Shown: one piece after another, positions 6,540 to 15,266 of the stretch
Layout: the number at the start of each line of letters is the position of its first letter
How positions within the stretch are numbered: the first letter of the stretch is position 1
Assembly: GCA_040776985.1 (NCBI GenBank)
Contig: JAXGZL010000001.1
Span: 930,001 to 994,000 of the forward strand
Reading direction: 5' to 3'
Source of the DNA: UBA6115 sp040776985
GTDB taxonomy: Bacteria; Bacillota; Clostridia; Christensenellales; Aristaeellaceae
Length of the DNA stretch: 64,000 nt
Translations under genes and position numbers: made by a program
The notes under the pieces: model-generated
Database searches by the model: none
The model's input: the letters and a program-made list of their open reading frames with translations, nothing else
Told to the model about the DNA's origin: nothing

Positions 6540-8342
6540 ATGAAAAAATCGCTGTCTATTCTTCTTGTGCTTTCCTTGCTTGTGAGTCTATCATTCTCCG
6601 TTTTTGCTGAAGGTGGAACTCAAGCGGAGTCTAACCTGTTTAATGCCGGTGTCTATTCGGCTAAAGCTTTTGGCAACAACGATTATGTCAATGTTGAAGT
6701 GGAAGTTTCTGAATCAAAAATCTTGCGTGCTGAAGTTACAGAACACAAAGAGACGAAGTACATCGCGGATGCGGCGGCGAAAAATATTCCTGCTCAAGTT
6801 GTCGAGTTTCAGACTATTAATGTTGATTCGGTGAGTGGGGCTACTGTCACCAGCGCGGCGATAAGACTTGCCCTAAGAGATGCATTGGAACAGGCGTGTA
6901 ACGATATTGCAAAAATTCAAACAGAGATCCCCGCTCCAAAACTGACCAACGGTGAAAAGAGTTATGATTTTGATATCGTTATCATAGGAGCTGGAGGAGC
7001 GGGCCTCTCTGCTGCAGTGTCAGCTGCAGAAAACGGCGCAACCAGTATTGCGATTTTGGAAAAGATGCCAGAAATTGGCGGTAATACAGTAAGAAGTGGG
7101 GGGCTATTTAACTGCGCTGATCCAGTCCGACAGCCTCTTCAGAACATTGAGGATTCTCCTGAGAAGCACTTTGAACAGACCCTTTCAGGGGGCGATAATG
7201 TGGGAGACCCCGTGCTGATTCGCACGATGACTTACAAAGGGTTTGACGCATTATGCTGGCTTGAAAATCTGGGGATGGAGTTTTTACCAGAGGTTTCCCA
7301 GGCAACTGGTGCGCTATGGCCCCGCAGTCATCAGGCTACAGAGCCTGCTGGTATCCCATTCATAGATTGTCTCTATGAAAAAGCGAAATCCAATGGAACA
7401 GAGTTTTTTATTCAAACAAAGGCAGAAGCGCTGATTGTTAAGGAAGGTCGGGTTGTTGGTGTTACTGCTAAGAGCCTCACAGGCGACACGCTAACCTTTA
7501 ATGCTAAACGAGCCGTCATCAATGCTGCCGGTGGATATGGCGCAAATGTGGAAATGCGTATGGAGGCAAATCCTTCACTTGATAAGAGGGTGCCAACCAC
7601 CAACCACCCTGGTGCTACAGGAGACGGGATTTTGATGGCAACAGCCATTGGGGCGGCTACAGTGGGCATGGATTATGTGCAAGTTCACCCGCTCTCAACT
7701 CCTGGATCTGGTGCGCTTAACGGACGTGCAAGACGGATGGGCGGAGTTGATAGCATCATTGTTGTCAACAAAGAAGGTCGTCGCTTTGTCAACGAGGGGG
7801 AACGACGCGATGTTTTAACTGCTGCGATTCTAGAGCAAACGGATGGTGTCGTCTATGAAATCAACGACGTTCAGATTGTTGGTGAGGTAAATCAATGGGG
7901 TGAAAATGTAGAAACCATGATTGAACGTGGCAGAGTTTTCAAAGCTAATACCCTTGAAGAACTTGCTGAAAAACTAGGCGTTGATGGTACTGCGTTGGTC
8001 AAAACAGTTGAGACCTTTAACGAGTATGTAGACAAGCAAAATGATCCAGAGTATGGTCGCACCCTTTGGGATCTGAAGATCGAGAAAGCGCCGTTCTATG
8101 GTGTGAAGCGCAGTCCTTCCGTGCACCACACTATGGGTGGGTTGAAAATCAATGCCTATGCTCAGGTGCTTGATTCAAAAGATGAAATTATACCGGGCTT
8201 GTTTGCATGTGGTGAGGTAACCGGCGGTATCCATGGCTCCAACAGGCTTGGAGGCAATGCTATCACCGATATCATTGTGTTTGGGCGCATTGCGGGTCAA
8301 AATGCAGCCAAAATGTTTGTGGTTGAAGAAATGGATGAGTAA
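6540..8342 (+). CDS. Exported FMN/FAD flavoprotein reductase (fumarate/urocanate reductase family)
   Basis: 600 residues: signal peptide (1-23), FMN-binding domain (about 30-130) with VDSVSGATVTS, whose Thr is the usual covalent FMN site made by ApbE, then an FAD-binding domain from VIIGAGGAGLSAA. Family landmarks kept: VQVHPLSTPG, FVNEGERRD, PSVHHTMGGLK and GSNRLGGNAITD. Such enzymes sit outside the membrane and reduce C=C bonds of organic acids as respiratory acceptors. The segment where FccA has its proton-donating Arg402 reads VYEINDVQIVG, with no Arg, so the substrate may not be fumarate or urocanate. AT-richer than its neighbours. AAAGGAGA precedes the ATG. No apbE or electron-donor gene is in the window. 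Confidence 0.88.
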   Translation: MKKSLSILLVLSLLVSLSFSVFAEGGTQAESNLFNAGVYSAKAFGNNDYVNVEVEVSESKILRAEVTEHKETKYIADAAAKNIPAQVVEFQTINVDSVSGATVTSAAIRLALRDALEQACNDIAKIQTEIPAPKLTNGEKSYDFDIVIIGAGGAGLSAAVSAAENGATSIAILEKMPEIGGNTVRSGGLFNCADPVRQPLQNIEDSPEKHFEQTLSGGDNVGDPVLIRTMTYKGFDALCWLENLGMEFLPEVSQATGALWPRSHQATEPAGIPFIDCLYEKAKSNGTEFFIQTKAEALIVKEGRVVGVTAKSLTGDTLTFNAKRAVINAAGGYGANVEMRMEANPSLDKRVPTTNHPGATGDGILMATAIGAATVGMDYVQVHPLSTPGSGALNGRARRMGGVDSIIVVNKEGRRFVNEGERRDVLTAAILEQTDGVVYEINDVQIVGEVNQWGENVETMIERGRVFKANTLEELAEKLGVDGTALVKTVETFNEYVDKQNDPEYGRTLWDLKIEKAPFYGVKRSPSVHHTMGGLKINAYAQVLDSKDEIIPGLFACGEVTGGIHGSNRLGGNAITDIIVFGRIAGQNAAKMFVVEEMDE

Positions 8343-8373
8343 TCTGTCATACTATTAATATAGAAAATTTCGC

Positions 8374-8413
8374 GAAACCCCAGGACGGCGTTTAGTGCCC
8401 CCCGGGGTTTCTT
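8374..8413 (+). terminator. Terminator-like hairpin after the flavoprotein gene
   Basis: GAAACCCC pairs with GGGGTTTC across a 22-base G/C-rich loop, followed by TTG. It lies between convergent genes. The T tract is weak. Confidence 0.45.
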
Positions 8414-8437
8414 GTTGAAAAGTGGGTGCTCATTTAA

Positions 8438-9880
8438 TTACACCGGCACATAGCCCTCCAAATCCTTCCGGTCATAGGGGCCGTTTTTCAGCAGTGCCTC
8501 CATGGCGGCCACGGCCTTTATGCCGGTCTCTTGGTGCTTGCGGCCCACTTTCCTGGGCACTGCCTGGGGGGTGACATAGGCGGCGCGGTAGGTTTTGGCC
8601 GGGTTCAGCTCGTCCGGCCCCGCAAACACGCGCTGAATGCGCTGGCCGTAGGGGTTTTCCAGCTTGAAATAGATTTTAAGGCCGCTGTTTCTTTTGATAT
8701 AGCCGCCCATCTGCTTAAAGGGGGTGGGGGAAAAGGTGCTCTCCAGGTTGTCCTCCAGCATCTGGACCATCTCTTCACCTGTCATCTCCACGGTCATGAT
8801 CATGGGGTCCATGGGCACGATGCGGTAGAGGTCACGCCTTGTGAGGAGGCCCTTTTTGATGGCACCGCCATAGCGCCAGCCGTTTGAGAAGGCGATGTCA
8901 AGCCCCGTGGCCGCCCGCATGGCGTCCAGCAGCAGATAGTCCATCGTGCCATAAAAGGAGCTGGCCCGGTGCAGGTCAATGCGGCTTTTGCCCACCGCCT
9001 GGTCAAGAAAGCCGCTATATTGGCTTAGCACCTGGTCCTTGCGCAGCATCGCCAGCATCCCCCGGTCCTGGGGTATGGACTTGTCAAGCACCGAGTATTC
9101 ATGCTGGATGTTGATGATTTTTCTGTCCGCCACATGCAGCCTGAGAAAGCCCATGGAGGAGGCCAGAGCCCCGGACTGGATGATATAGGCGTCTCCAACT
9201 CGCTGGGGGTGACGAAGGCGGTTGTGAGTGTGGCCGGAGAGGTACAGGTCGATGCCCGCCACCTTTTCCAGCAGCGCAATATCCTGCGGGAAGCCCAGGT
9301 GGGAGAGCAGCAGCACCAGGTCAGCCCCTGCCTGTCTGAGGCGGCGGGCGTGATGCCCCGCCTCTTTGATGCCATCGGTAAAGTCGGCGCCTTCCCAGAA
9401 GGCGGGGGGCATGTTTTTCTGGATGATGTTGCAGGCGATGCCGATCACACCTACCTTCAGGCCGTTTTTCTCCAGCATGGCAGTGGGCTGGAAAAACGGC
9501 TTTTTAGTGCCCTGGTGATAGGCGTTTGCCGCCAGGATGGGATAGCCCAGGCTGACTTCAAGATCCTTTAAGTGCTTTGGGGTATAGGCGGCGTCCCAGT
9601 GGAAGGTCATGGCGTCAATTCCCAGGGCTTTCAGATAGGGGATCATCACCCGGCCCTTGGTTTCCACCGCCTCATAGCTGCCGTGGAGGGTGTCGCCGTT
9701 GTCCAGCACCAGCACCTCATTCGGGTATTTTTCGCGGTATTCCTTGATTTTGGTCATGATGCGGGGATAGCCGCCCAAGGTTTCCACCCGGAAGCCCTGG
9801 GCGGTATAGCGCGCGTCGCCGTGGGGCAGAAGGTTGGCATGGGTATCGTTGATCTGCACAATGCTTAAGGTTTTAGCCAT
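8438..9880 (-). CDS. Cytoplasmic 5'-nucleotidase/2',3'-cyclic phosphodiesterase-like metallophosphatase
   Basis: 480 residues. The N-terminal calcineurin-like domain has the metal ligands in INDTHANLLPHGD, DNGDTLHGS, the NAY segment, HLGFPQD and GHTHNRL. The C-terminal 5_nucleotid_C domain carries SNGWRYGG and FKLENPYGQRI. Members dephosphorylate nucleotides or cyclic nucleotides. Unlike the classic surface enzymes it has no signal peptide or anchor, suggesting a cytoplasmic role in nucleotide turnover. ATG 9880 is chosen because AAAGGAGCG lies 8 bases upstream; the longer frame adds 14 unlikely residues. Confidence 0.9.
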   Translation of the reverse strand: MAKTLSIVQINDTHANLLPHGDARYTAQGFRVETLGGYPRIMTKIKEYREKYPNEVLVLDNGDTLHGSYEAVETKGRVMIPYLKALGIDAMTFHWDAAYTPKHLKDLEVSLGYPILAANAYHQGTKKPFFQPTAMLEKNGLKVGVIGIACNIIQKNMPPAFWEGADFTDGIKEAGHHARRLRQAGADLVLLLSHLGFPQDIALLEKVAGIDLYLSGHTHNRLRHPQRVGDAYIIQSGALASSMGFLRLHVADRKIINIQHEYSVLDKSIPQDRGMLAMLRKDQVLSQYSGFLDQAVGKSRIDLHRASSFYGTMDYLLLDAMRAATGLDIAFSNGWRYGGAIKKGLLTRRDLYRIVPMDPMIMTVEMTGEEMVQMLEDNLESTFSPTPFKQMGGYIKRNSGLKIYFKLENPYGQRIQRVFAGPDELNPAKTYRAAYVTPQAVPRKVGRKHQETGIKAVAAMEALLKNGPYDRKDLEGYVPV

Positions 9881-9971
9881 ATTCACCGCTCCTTTCCTGA
9901 CAAGGGGAATATACCCGGCCACGTTTCGCGCGGTTTGTTTAGGGCTGCAAACAAGTGGTTACATTTAGTTT

Positions 9972-9988
9972 TGCGGGATCATCCCGCA
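9972..9988. promoter_or_regulatory. Perfect 17-bp palindrome, putative operator
   Basis: TGCGGGAT-C-ATCCCGCA, 29 bases before the FMN reductase ATG and between divergent genes. Too short and without T tract for a terminator, so an operator is likely. Confidence 0.4.
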
Positions 9989-10016
9989 TGAATATCAAAC
10001 TGAGGAGTGTTTTTTT

Positions 10017-10574
10017 ATGTTAAAGATCGCAATCATCACCGGCAGCGTCAGGCCAACCCGCGTGAATGACCAGGTGGCCAAGTGGGTGCTGGCTGAGGCC
10101 AGGAAGCGCGGTGACGCCGAATATACGCTGGTGGATATCAAGGATTTCAACCTGCCCTTGCTGGATGAGGCGCTGCCGGCAGGCTATGGCCAGTATAATA
10201 ATGCCCACACCCGCGCCTGGGCTGACGCCATCCGGCCTTTTGACGGCTTTGTGTTTGTGACGCCTGAGCACAACCATTCCACCAGCTCCGCGCTTAAAAA
10301 CGCGCTGGACTACCTCTATGCCGAGTGGAATAACAAGGCAGCGGGCTTTGTGGGCTATGGCAGCGCCTATGGCGTGCGGGCGGTGGAGCACCTGCGCCAG
10401 ATCGCAGGGGAACTGCAGATGGCGGACGTGCGCACGGCGGTTCAGCTGAGCCTGTTCACCGACTTTGAAAACGCCACGGTCTTCAAGCCCGATCCCCGGC
10501 ACCTGGAGGACCTGTCCACCATGCTGGGCCAACTGCTGGCCTGGAGCGGCGCCCTGAAACCCCTGAGAAACTGA
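10017..10574 (+). CDS. NAD(P)H-dependent FMN reductase (flavodoxin-like fold)
   Basis: 185 residues. GSVRPTRVNDQVAKW near the N-terminus is the phosphate/FMN-binding loop, and TPEHNHSTSSALKNALDYL is the hallmark second FMN contact. These enzymes make reduced FMN or reduce quinones and azo compounds in the cytoplasm. TGAGGAGTG precedes the ATG. It stands alone between a palindromic operator-like site and a terminator. A role in feeding flavin to the exported flavoproteins is conceivable but not shown. Confidence 0.92.
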   Translation: MLKIAIITGSVRPTRVNDQVAKWVLAEARKRGDAEYTLVDIKDFNLPLLDEALPAGYGQYNNAHTRAWADAIRPFDGFVFVTPEHNHSTSSALKNALDYLYAEWNNKAAGFVGYGSAYGVRAVEHLRQIAGELQMADVRTAVQLSLFTDFENATVFKPDPRHLEDLSTMLGQLLAWSGALKPLRN

Positions 10575-10587
10575 ACCAGAACATCAC

Positions 10588-10622
10588 TCCCTCGCGCGAA
10601 AAGACATCGCGCGGGGGATTTT
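10588..10622 (+). terminator. Rho-independent terminator
   Basis: Twelve-pair stem (TCCCTCGCGCGA against TCGCGCGGGGGA), 7-base loop, then TTTT. Confidence 0.9.
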
Positions 10623-10651
10623 CCTTTACAGAGAAGGCTTTATCCCCTCAT

Positions 10652-10680
10652 TTGTCAAAACCCGGACCCGGGGATATAAT
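10652..10680 (+). promoter_or_regulatory. Promoter of the prmA operon
   Basis: TTGTCA, 17-base spacer, perfect TATAAT, 29 bases before ATG 10709. Confidence 0.8.
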
Positions 10681-10708
10681 AGCGCCACAACAGCTTGGGG
10701 AGGAACGG

Positions 10709-11626
10709 ATGAACTGGTTGGAGCTGACGGTGGAAACCACAAGCCTGGGGGCGGAGGCGGTGTCAGAGCGGCTGATCGCGGCGGGGGCCCAGGGCACCCA
10801 GATCATTGACCGGGCGGATCTGCCGGGGCCGGAGGATCTGGCGGCCACCTGGGCGCTGATGGATGAGGAGCTGCTGCGCCAGATGCCGGAGCAGGTGATG
10901 GTGAAGGCCTGGTTCCAGACCAAAGAAGCCCTGGAACAGGCCCAGCGCGCGGTGGGCGCGCTGCGCCAGGCGGATTTTGACGCCGGCAGCCTCACCCAAA
11001 GTAGCGGCAGCGTTCGGGATGAGGCCTGGGAGGACAGCTGGAAACAGCACTTTCACCCCATCCATGTGGGGCGCTTTGTGATCCGTCCCAGTTGGGAGGC
11101 CTATCAGCCCAAAGACGGGGACCGGGTGATTGACATGGACCCGGGCATGGCCTTTGGCACCGGCTGGCATGAAACCACCCGGCTTTGCCTGTCCCTGATT
11201 GAAAGGCACTATCAGGGCGGCAGGGGGCTGGATGTGGGGACCGGCTCCGGCATCCTGGCCCTGGCGCTGGGCAAGCTGGGGGCCCGGGAGGTCTTGGGCG
11301 TGGACATTGACGAGGCGGCGGTGAAGGCCGCCCGGGACAATGTGGCCTTAAACCAGCTGCAGGACGTGATCACCATCAAAAAGGGCGACCTGACCCGGGG
11401 AATTGAGGGCAGTTTTTCCTTTGCCTGCGCCAATATTCTGGCGGATGCCATTATTATGCTGGCGCCCTCTCTTAAGCCCTTGATGCGGCAGGAGGGCATT
11501 TTCGTGGCCTCCGGCATCGTGAAAGACCGGGAGCAGGATGTGGTGGAGGCCCTGACCGCCGGCGGCTGGCAGCTGCTGGACAGCGCCCATGAGGAGGATT
11601 GGTCCGCCCTCGCCTTCAAGGTGTAG
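10709..11626 (+). CDS. prmA: Ribosomal protein L11 methyltransferase
   Basis: 305 residues. An N-terminal substrate-recognition domain (MNWLELTVET) and a C-terminal class I methyltransferase with DMDPGMAFGTGWHETT, LDVGTGSGILALAL and CANILADAI are all characteristic of PrmA, which trimethylates ribosomal protein L11 using SAM. The ATG at 10709 has GGGGAGGAACGG in front; the frame's earlier start lies inside the promoter. First gene of a tightly packed operon with rsmE (1-base gap), a methyltransferase, mtaB and a HIT gene. Confidence 0.96.
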   Translation: MNWLELTVETTSLGAEAVSERLIAAGAQGTQIIDRADLPGPEDLAATWALMDEELLRQMPEQVMVKAWFQTKEALEQAQRAVGALRQADFDAGSLTQSSGSVRDEAWEDSWKQHFHPIHVGRFVIRPSWEAYQPKDGDRVIDMDPGMAFGTGWHETTRLCLSLIERHYQGGRGLDVGTGSGILALALGKLGAREVLGVDIDEAAVKAARDNVALNQLQDVITIKKGDLTRGIEGSFSFACANILADAIIMLAPSLKPLMRQEGIFVASGIVKDREQDVVEALTAGGWQLLDSAHEEDWSALAFKV

Positions 11627-11627
11627 G

Positions 11628-12332
11628 ATGCCGCTGTTCTTTCCTGAAAAAGTGGAAAACGGGCTGGCGCTGCTCTCCCCTGAGGACAGCCACCATGCCC
11701 TGAAGGTGCTGCGCCTGCGGCCGGGCAGCCAGGTGCAGACTGCCTTTCTGGGCCGGCGCTTTGCCGGGGAATTATTGCTTGGAAATGGCCTGGCCGCCAT
11801 CCGTCAGCAGGAGGAGCTGTCCTCCACCGAGTCCCCCCTGAAGATCACCCTCTATCAGGGGCTGCCCAAGGGGGACAAGCTGGAAAGCGTGGCGCGCGCC
11901 GCCACGGAGCTGGGGGTCAAGGCCATCGTGCCCTGCCTGTTTTCCCGCTGTGTGGTGAAGAACGCGGACGAAAAGGACCAGAAGCGTCGGCAGCGCCTGC
12001 AGAAAATTACCCGGGAGGCAGCCATGCTCTCATTCAGGACGGAACTGCCTGACATCGGCGACTTGCTGGGCTTTGAGGCCCTGTGTGAGCGCCTGAAAGA
12101 TCACCAGCTGGCCCTGGTGCCCTGGGAGGAGGCGGAGGACGCCGCCCTGCCGGCGGCGCCTGATGGCGTCACGGACATCGCCATTGTGATTGGTCCGGAA
12201 GGGGGCATTACGCCGGAGGAAGTCGCGGCCCTGCCCGCCCGGCCGGTCACCCTGGGGCCCCGCATCCTGCGCACGGAAACCGCGGGGGCGGCGGCCATCG
12301 CCATGCTGATGGCGGGATCAGTAGGGCTTTGA
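11628..12332 (+). CDS. rsmE: 16S rRNA (uracil-1498-N3)-methyltransferase
   Basis: 234 residues. SPOUT-class methyltransferase with the knot motifs VIGPEGGITPEEV and LGPRILRTETAGAAAI. RsmE methylates U1498 in the decoding centre of 16S rRNA. The ATG follows the prmA stop after one base, so translation is coupled; GAGGAGG inside the end of prmA is the likely initiation region. The prmA-rsmE pair is common in Bacillota. Confidence 0.96.
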   Translation: MPLFFPEKVENGLALLSPEDSHHALKVLRLRPGSQVQTAFLGRRFAGELLLGNGLAAIRQQEELSSTESPLKITLYQGLPKGDKLESVARAATELGVKAIVPCLFSRCVVKNADEKDQKRRQRLQKITREAAMLSFRTELPDIGDLLGFEALCERLKDHQLALVPWEEAEDAALPAAPDGVTDIAIVIGPEGGITPEEVAALPARPVTLGPRILRTETAGAAAIAMLMAGSVGL

Positions 12333-12964
12333 TGAAGGAAAAGAAAAGCAGCGCAGCGTATTGGGACCGCAAAGCGGGGCGCTATGATGAAGCGGTGAGG
12401 CGAAGCGGCGGCCTTGTACAGCAGGTTATCGCTGCAGTCAAGCCTTTTTTGCAGCCGGAGATCAGGATGCTGGATGCAGCAGCAGGCACCGGAGCCCTTT
12501 CCCTGCCCCTGGCAAAGGAGCTGAAAGAGCTATACCTCAGCGACCTGGCTCCCGGGATGGTGGAGATTATTCGGCGTGAGGCGGCCCAGAGGAAACTGTC
12601 CAATGTGCATGTGTCTGTCCAGGACCTGTGCCGGCTTCCCCACCCGGATGCGTTCTTTGATGTGGCGATGGTCTGCGCAGCGCTCCATCTGCTGCCTCAG
12701 CCAGAAAAGGCGATGACTGAGATCAAGCGGGTGCTGAAACCGGGTGGTATCTTTGTCGCTTCGGCCTACCTTGCCCATCATGGCCTGGTGAGCCGCATGG
12801 GAAACGGGCTGATGTCCCTGGGGGGATACCGGGACACACAGAAATGGGATGCCAAGGGGTTTTTGGATTTTGTGACGGGACAGGGCTTTGACCTGATAAC
12901 ATCCCAGCATCTTCCCATCTGGCCCATTCCCGCCCTGCTGGTCACAGCAAGGCTACATGGATAG
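12332..12964 (+). CDS. Class I SAM-dependent methyltransferase
   Basis: 210 residues. Methyltransferase motif I is MLDAAAGTGALSL, with the acidic residue of strand 2 in LSDLAP, motif post-I around SVQDLCRLP, and the family segment IKRVLKPGGIFVAS. Its ATG overlaps the rsmE stop (TGATG), so it is co-translated. The substrate, small molecule or RNA, cannot be told. It resembles the UbiE/type-11 group rather than an RNA methylase. The last codons overlap the start of mtaB. Confidence 0.88.
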   Translation: MKEKKSSAAYWDRKAGRYDEAVRRSGGLVQQVIAAVKPFLQPEIRMLDAAAGTGALSLPLAKELKELYLSDLAPGMVEIIRREAAQRKLSNVHVSVQDLCRLPHPDAFFDVAMVCAALHLLPQPEKAMTEIKRVLKPGGIFVASAYLAHHGLVSRMGNGLMSLGGYRDTQKWDAKGFLDFVTGQGFDLITSQHLPIWPIPALLVTARLHG

Positions 12965-14276
12965 CAATAGGATGAAGAAAGAGAAAACCGTCGCCTTCTA
13001 CACCCTGGGCTGCAAGGTGAACCAGTATGACAGCCAGGCCATGCTGGAGCAGTTTCAGGCGGCAGGCTATGAGCAGGCGGACTTCAGCCAGCCGGCGGAC
13101 GTCTATGTGGTGAACACCTGCGTGGTCACCGCGGTGGGCGAGCAGAAAAGCCGGCAGATGCTGCGCCGGGCAAAAAGGCTGAACCCGGACGCTGAACTGG
13201 TGGCGGCGGGCTGCCTGGCCCAGAAGGACGCGGAGAAACTGAAGGACCTGGGCGTACGCCTGGTGGTGGGCAACCAGCACCGGGCCAGGGTGGTGGAATT
13301 GCTGGAGGAGGCCCTTGCGGGAGACCTGCAGCTGGTGGCGGTGGAGGGCATCACCAAGGTGCCCTATGAGCCGCTGTTCATCACCCGGCAGGAGGGCAAG
13401 GCCCGCGCCAATGTGAAAATCCAGGAGGGCTGCGACCGCTTCTGCGCCTACTGCATCATCCCCTACGTCAGGGGCACCATCCGCTCAAGGGAGCCCAATG
13501 ACATCGAAAAAGAAGCCCGGGAGCTGGCAAACGCCGGCTACCGGGAGATGGTGCTGACCGGCATCCACCTGTCCAGCTATGGCAGGGATCTGGCAGGGGT
13601 CAGCCTGCTGGACACGGTGCGGGTGATTGCCGGGGTGCCAGGGATTGACCGCATCCGCCTGGGCTCCCTGGAGCCGGTGGTGGCGACGGAGGAGTTTGTG
13701 AAGGCCCTTTCGCAGATTCCCCAGGTCTGCCCCCAGTTTCATTTGTCTTTGCAGTCGGGAAGCGACGGGGTGCTCACCCGCATGCGCAGGCGCTATACGG
13801 CGGCTGAATACCTGTCGGCAGCCAGGCGGCTGCAAAGCGCCTTCCCCGGCTGCGCCCTGACCACCGACCTTTTGGTGGGCTTCCCCGGGGAAACAGAGCA
13901 GGAGTTTGAGGAATCCCTGGCCTTTTGCCGGGAGGTGGGCTTTGCCCGGATGCATGTCTTCCCCTATTCCAGGCGCAGCGGCACCCTGGCCGACCGGATG
14001 CCGGGGCAGCTGTCCCGGGAGGTGAAGGCGGGGCGGGCCCAGGCGGCCATCGCCCTGTCGGACGAACTATCGCTGAATTATCGCAGGGCTTTCATAGGCA
14101 GCGTCCTGCCGGTGCTGTTTGAAACGCCGGAGGGCGGCCACAGCCCCCAGATGGTGGAGGTGCGGGCCCCGGGCGGGGAGCCGGGGCAGATACTGAACGT
14201 GAGAATCACCGGTTTGCAGGACCCAGGGCTGACCGGAGAGATCGTTGAGGAAAAAGGAGGAAACATCCATGACTGA
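12957..14276 (+). CDS. mtaB: tRNA t6A37 methylthiotransferase
   Basis: 439 residues with the three-domain MTTase layout: N-terminal UPF0004 domain (YTLGCKVNQYDSQAM, the second Cys in VVNTCVVT and the third in AAGCLAQ), a radical-SAM core with CDRFCAYCIIPYVRG, and a C-terminal TRAM region. MtaB converts t6A37 to ms2t6A37 in tRNAs decoding ANN codons, using two 4Fe-4S clusters. The start at 12957 overlaps the preceding gene by 8 bases. ATG 12972 is an alternative; neither has a strong ribosome site. Confidence 0.96.
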   Translation: MDSNRMKKEKTVAFYTLGCKVNQYDSQAMLEQFQAAGYEQADFSQPADVYVVNTCVVTAVGEQKSRQMLRRAKRLNPDAELVAAGCLAQKDAEKLKDLGVRLVVGNQHRARVVELLEEALAGDLQLVAVEGITKVPYEPLFITRQEGKARANVKIQEGCDRFCAYCIIPYVRGTIRSREPNDIEKEARELANAGYREMVLTGIHLSSYGRDLAGVSLLDTVRVIAGVPGIDRIRLGSLEPVVATEEFVKALSQIPQVCPQFHLSLQSGSDGVLTRMRRRYTAAEYLSAARRLQSAFPGCALTTDLLVGFPGETEQEFEESLAFCREVGFARMHVFPYSRRSGTLADRMPGQLSREVKAGRAQAAIALSDELSLNYRRAFIGSVLPVLFETPEGGHSPQMVEVRAPGGEPGQILNVRITGLQDPGLTGEIVEEKGGNIHD

Positions 14277-14613
14277 CTGCCTGTTTTGCAAGATCATCGC
14301 GGGGGATATCCCCTCCCAGAAGGTGTATGAGGATAAATATGTCTATGCCTTCCGGGACATCAGCCCCCAGGCGCCGGTTCATGTGCTGATCGTGCCCAAA
14401 GCGCACCTGAGCGGCATGAATGAGATGCACCGGCTGGAGGAGGCGGAGCTGGCCGCCCTGCTGCGGGCTGCCCAGCTGATCGCCGCCCGGGAGGGCCTGG
14501 TGGACAGCGGCTACCGCCTGGTGGCCAACTGTGGCCCGGACGCCTGCCAGAGCGTTGCCCACCTGCACTTCCATGTGCTGGGGGGCAAAAAGATGAGCGA
14601 GCGGATGGACTAA
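14269..14613 (+). CDS. HIT-family nucleotide hydrolase/transferase (HINT-like)
   Basis: 114 residues. DCLFCKIIAGDIPS contains a CxxC zinc pair. The histidine triad is HLHFHVLGG at the C-terminus. HINT proteins hydrolyse purine phosphoramidates or adenylated intermediates. AAAAAGGAGG precedes ATG 14269, ruling out the earlier in-frame start. Last gene of the prmA operon; its stop overlaps by 2 bases the stop of the convergent permease gene. Confidence 0.95.
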   Translation: MTDCLFCKIIAGDIPSQKVYEDKYVYAFRDISPQAPVHVLIVPKAHLSGMNEMHRLEEAELAALLRAAQLIAAREGLVDSGYRLVANCGPDACQSVAHLHFHVLGGKKMSERMD

Positions 14614-15266
14614 AAGTCCGCCCGCTGATAGACCTGCTGGCTGATGATCACCGACAGCCCGAAAAGGCATAGGGCAAGGCCGCAGAGGAAGGGCAGCGTC
14701 CAGCCCTGCAGCCTGATGAGAAAATTGTGCCATAGTTCCCGGAAAGCGTTATTCCCCTGGTGGCCCAGCCACTGGGGGAGTTTTTGTGGGAGGATGATGA
14801 GGGCCATATAGATGATGACGCCCAGCACATTGCTCCACCGGGGGCTGACGAAGGACAGGCACAGCATCAGCGCGTTGTAGCAAAGCCCAGACAGCACCAG
14901 CACCAGGTACATGGAGTGAAGGGGCATCGGAAGGGGGGTGCCAAACAGGCTGATCAGCCAGCTGACAAGGATGAGGTACAGGGGATAGGCCAGCGTGCAG
15001 AGCAGGCTGAACAGGTATCTGGCGCTGACAACGTCCCGCCGCCGCAGCGGCAGGCTGCTTTGCAGCAGGTTTTCCGCCCCGCTGCGCTGCCCAGGCCGGG
15101 CCAGGTTCTGGAGCAGGTGGTTGTAAATCAGCATCAGGAACAGGGCGGCAAACAGGCTGCCCTCCGGCTTTTCCAGGCTGAGGGGGATCATGATCAGCCC
15201 CAAAGCCAGGGCGGCCCCGTGCACCCAGCGGGTGAGCACAAAATCCTTCACAATCAGCGTTTTCAT
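14610..15266 (-). CDS. ABC-2-type transporter permease (second of pair)
   Basis: 218 residues with about six hydrophobic segments. The sequence RPGQRSGAENLLQSSLPLRRRDVVSARYLFSL resembles the cytoplasmic loop of the ABC-2 permeases linked to YtrA/YtrB-type transporters, where newly made protein is described as PLSRKDIVLSRY-like. The ATG (15266) overlaps the stop of the preceding permease by 4 bases (ATGA). Part of a four-gene unit GntR - ATPase - permease - permease. The transported substrate is unknown. Confidence 0.78.
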   Translation of the reverse strand: MKTLIVKDFVLTRWVHGAALALGLIMIPLSLEKPEGSLFAALFLMLIYNHLLQNLARPGQRSGAENLLQSSLPLRRRDVVSARYLFSLLCTLAYPLYLILVSWLISLFGTPLPMPLHSMYLVLVLSGLCYNALMLCLSFVSPRWSNVLGVIIYMALIILPQKLPQWLGHQGNNAFRELWHNFLIRLQGWTLPFLCGLALCLFGLSVIISQQVYQRADF

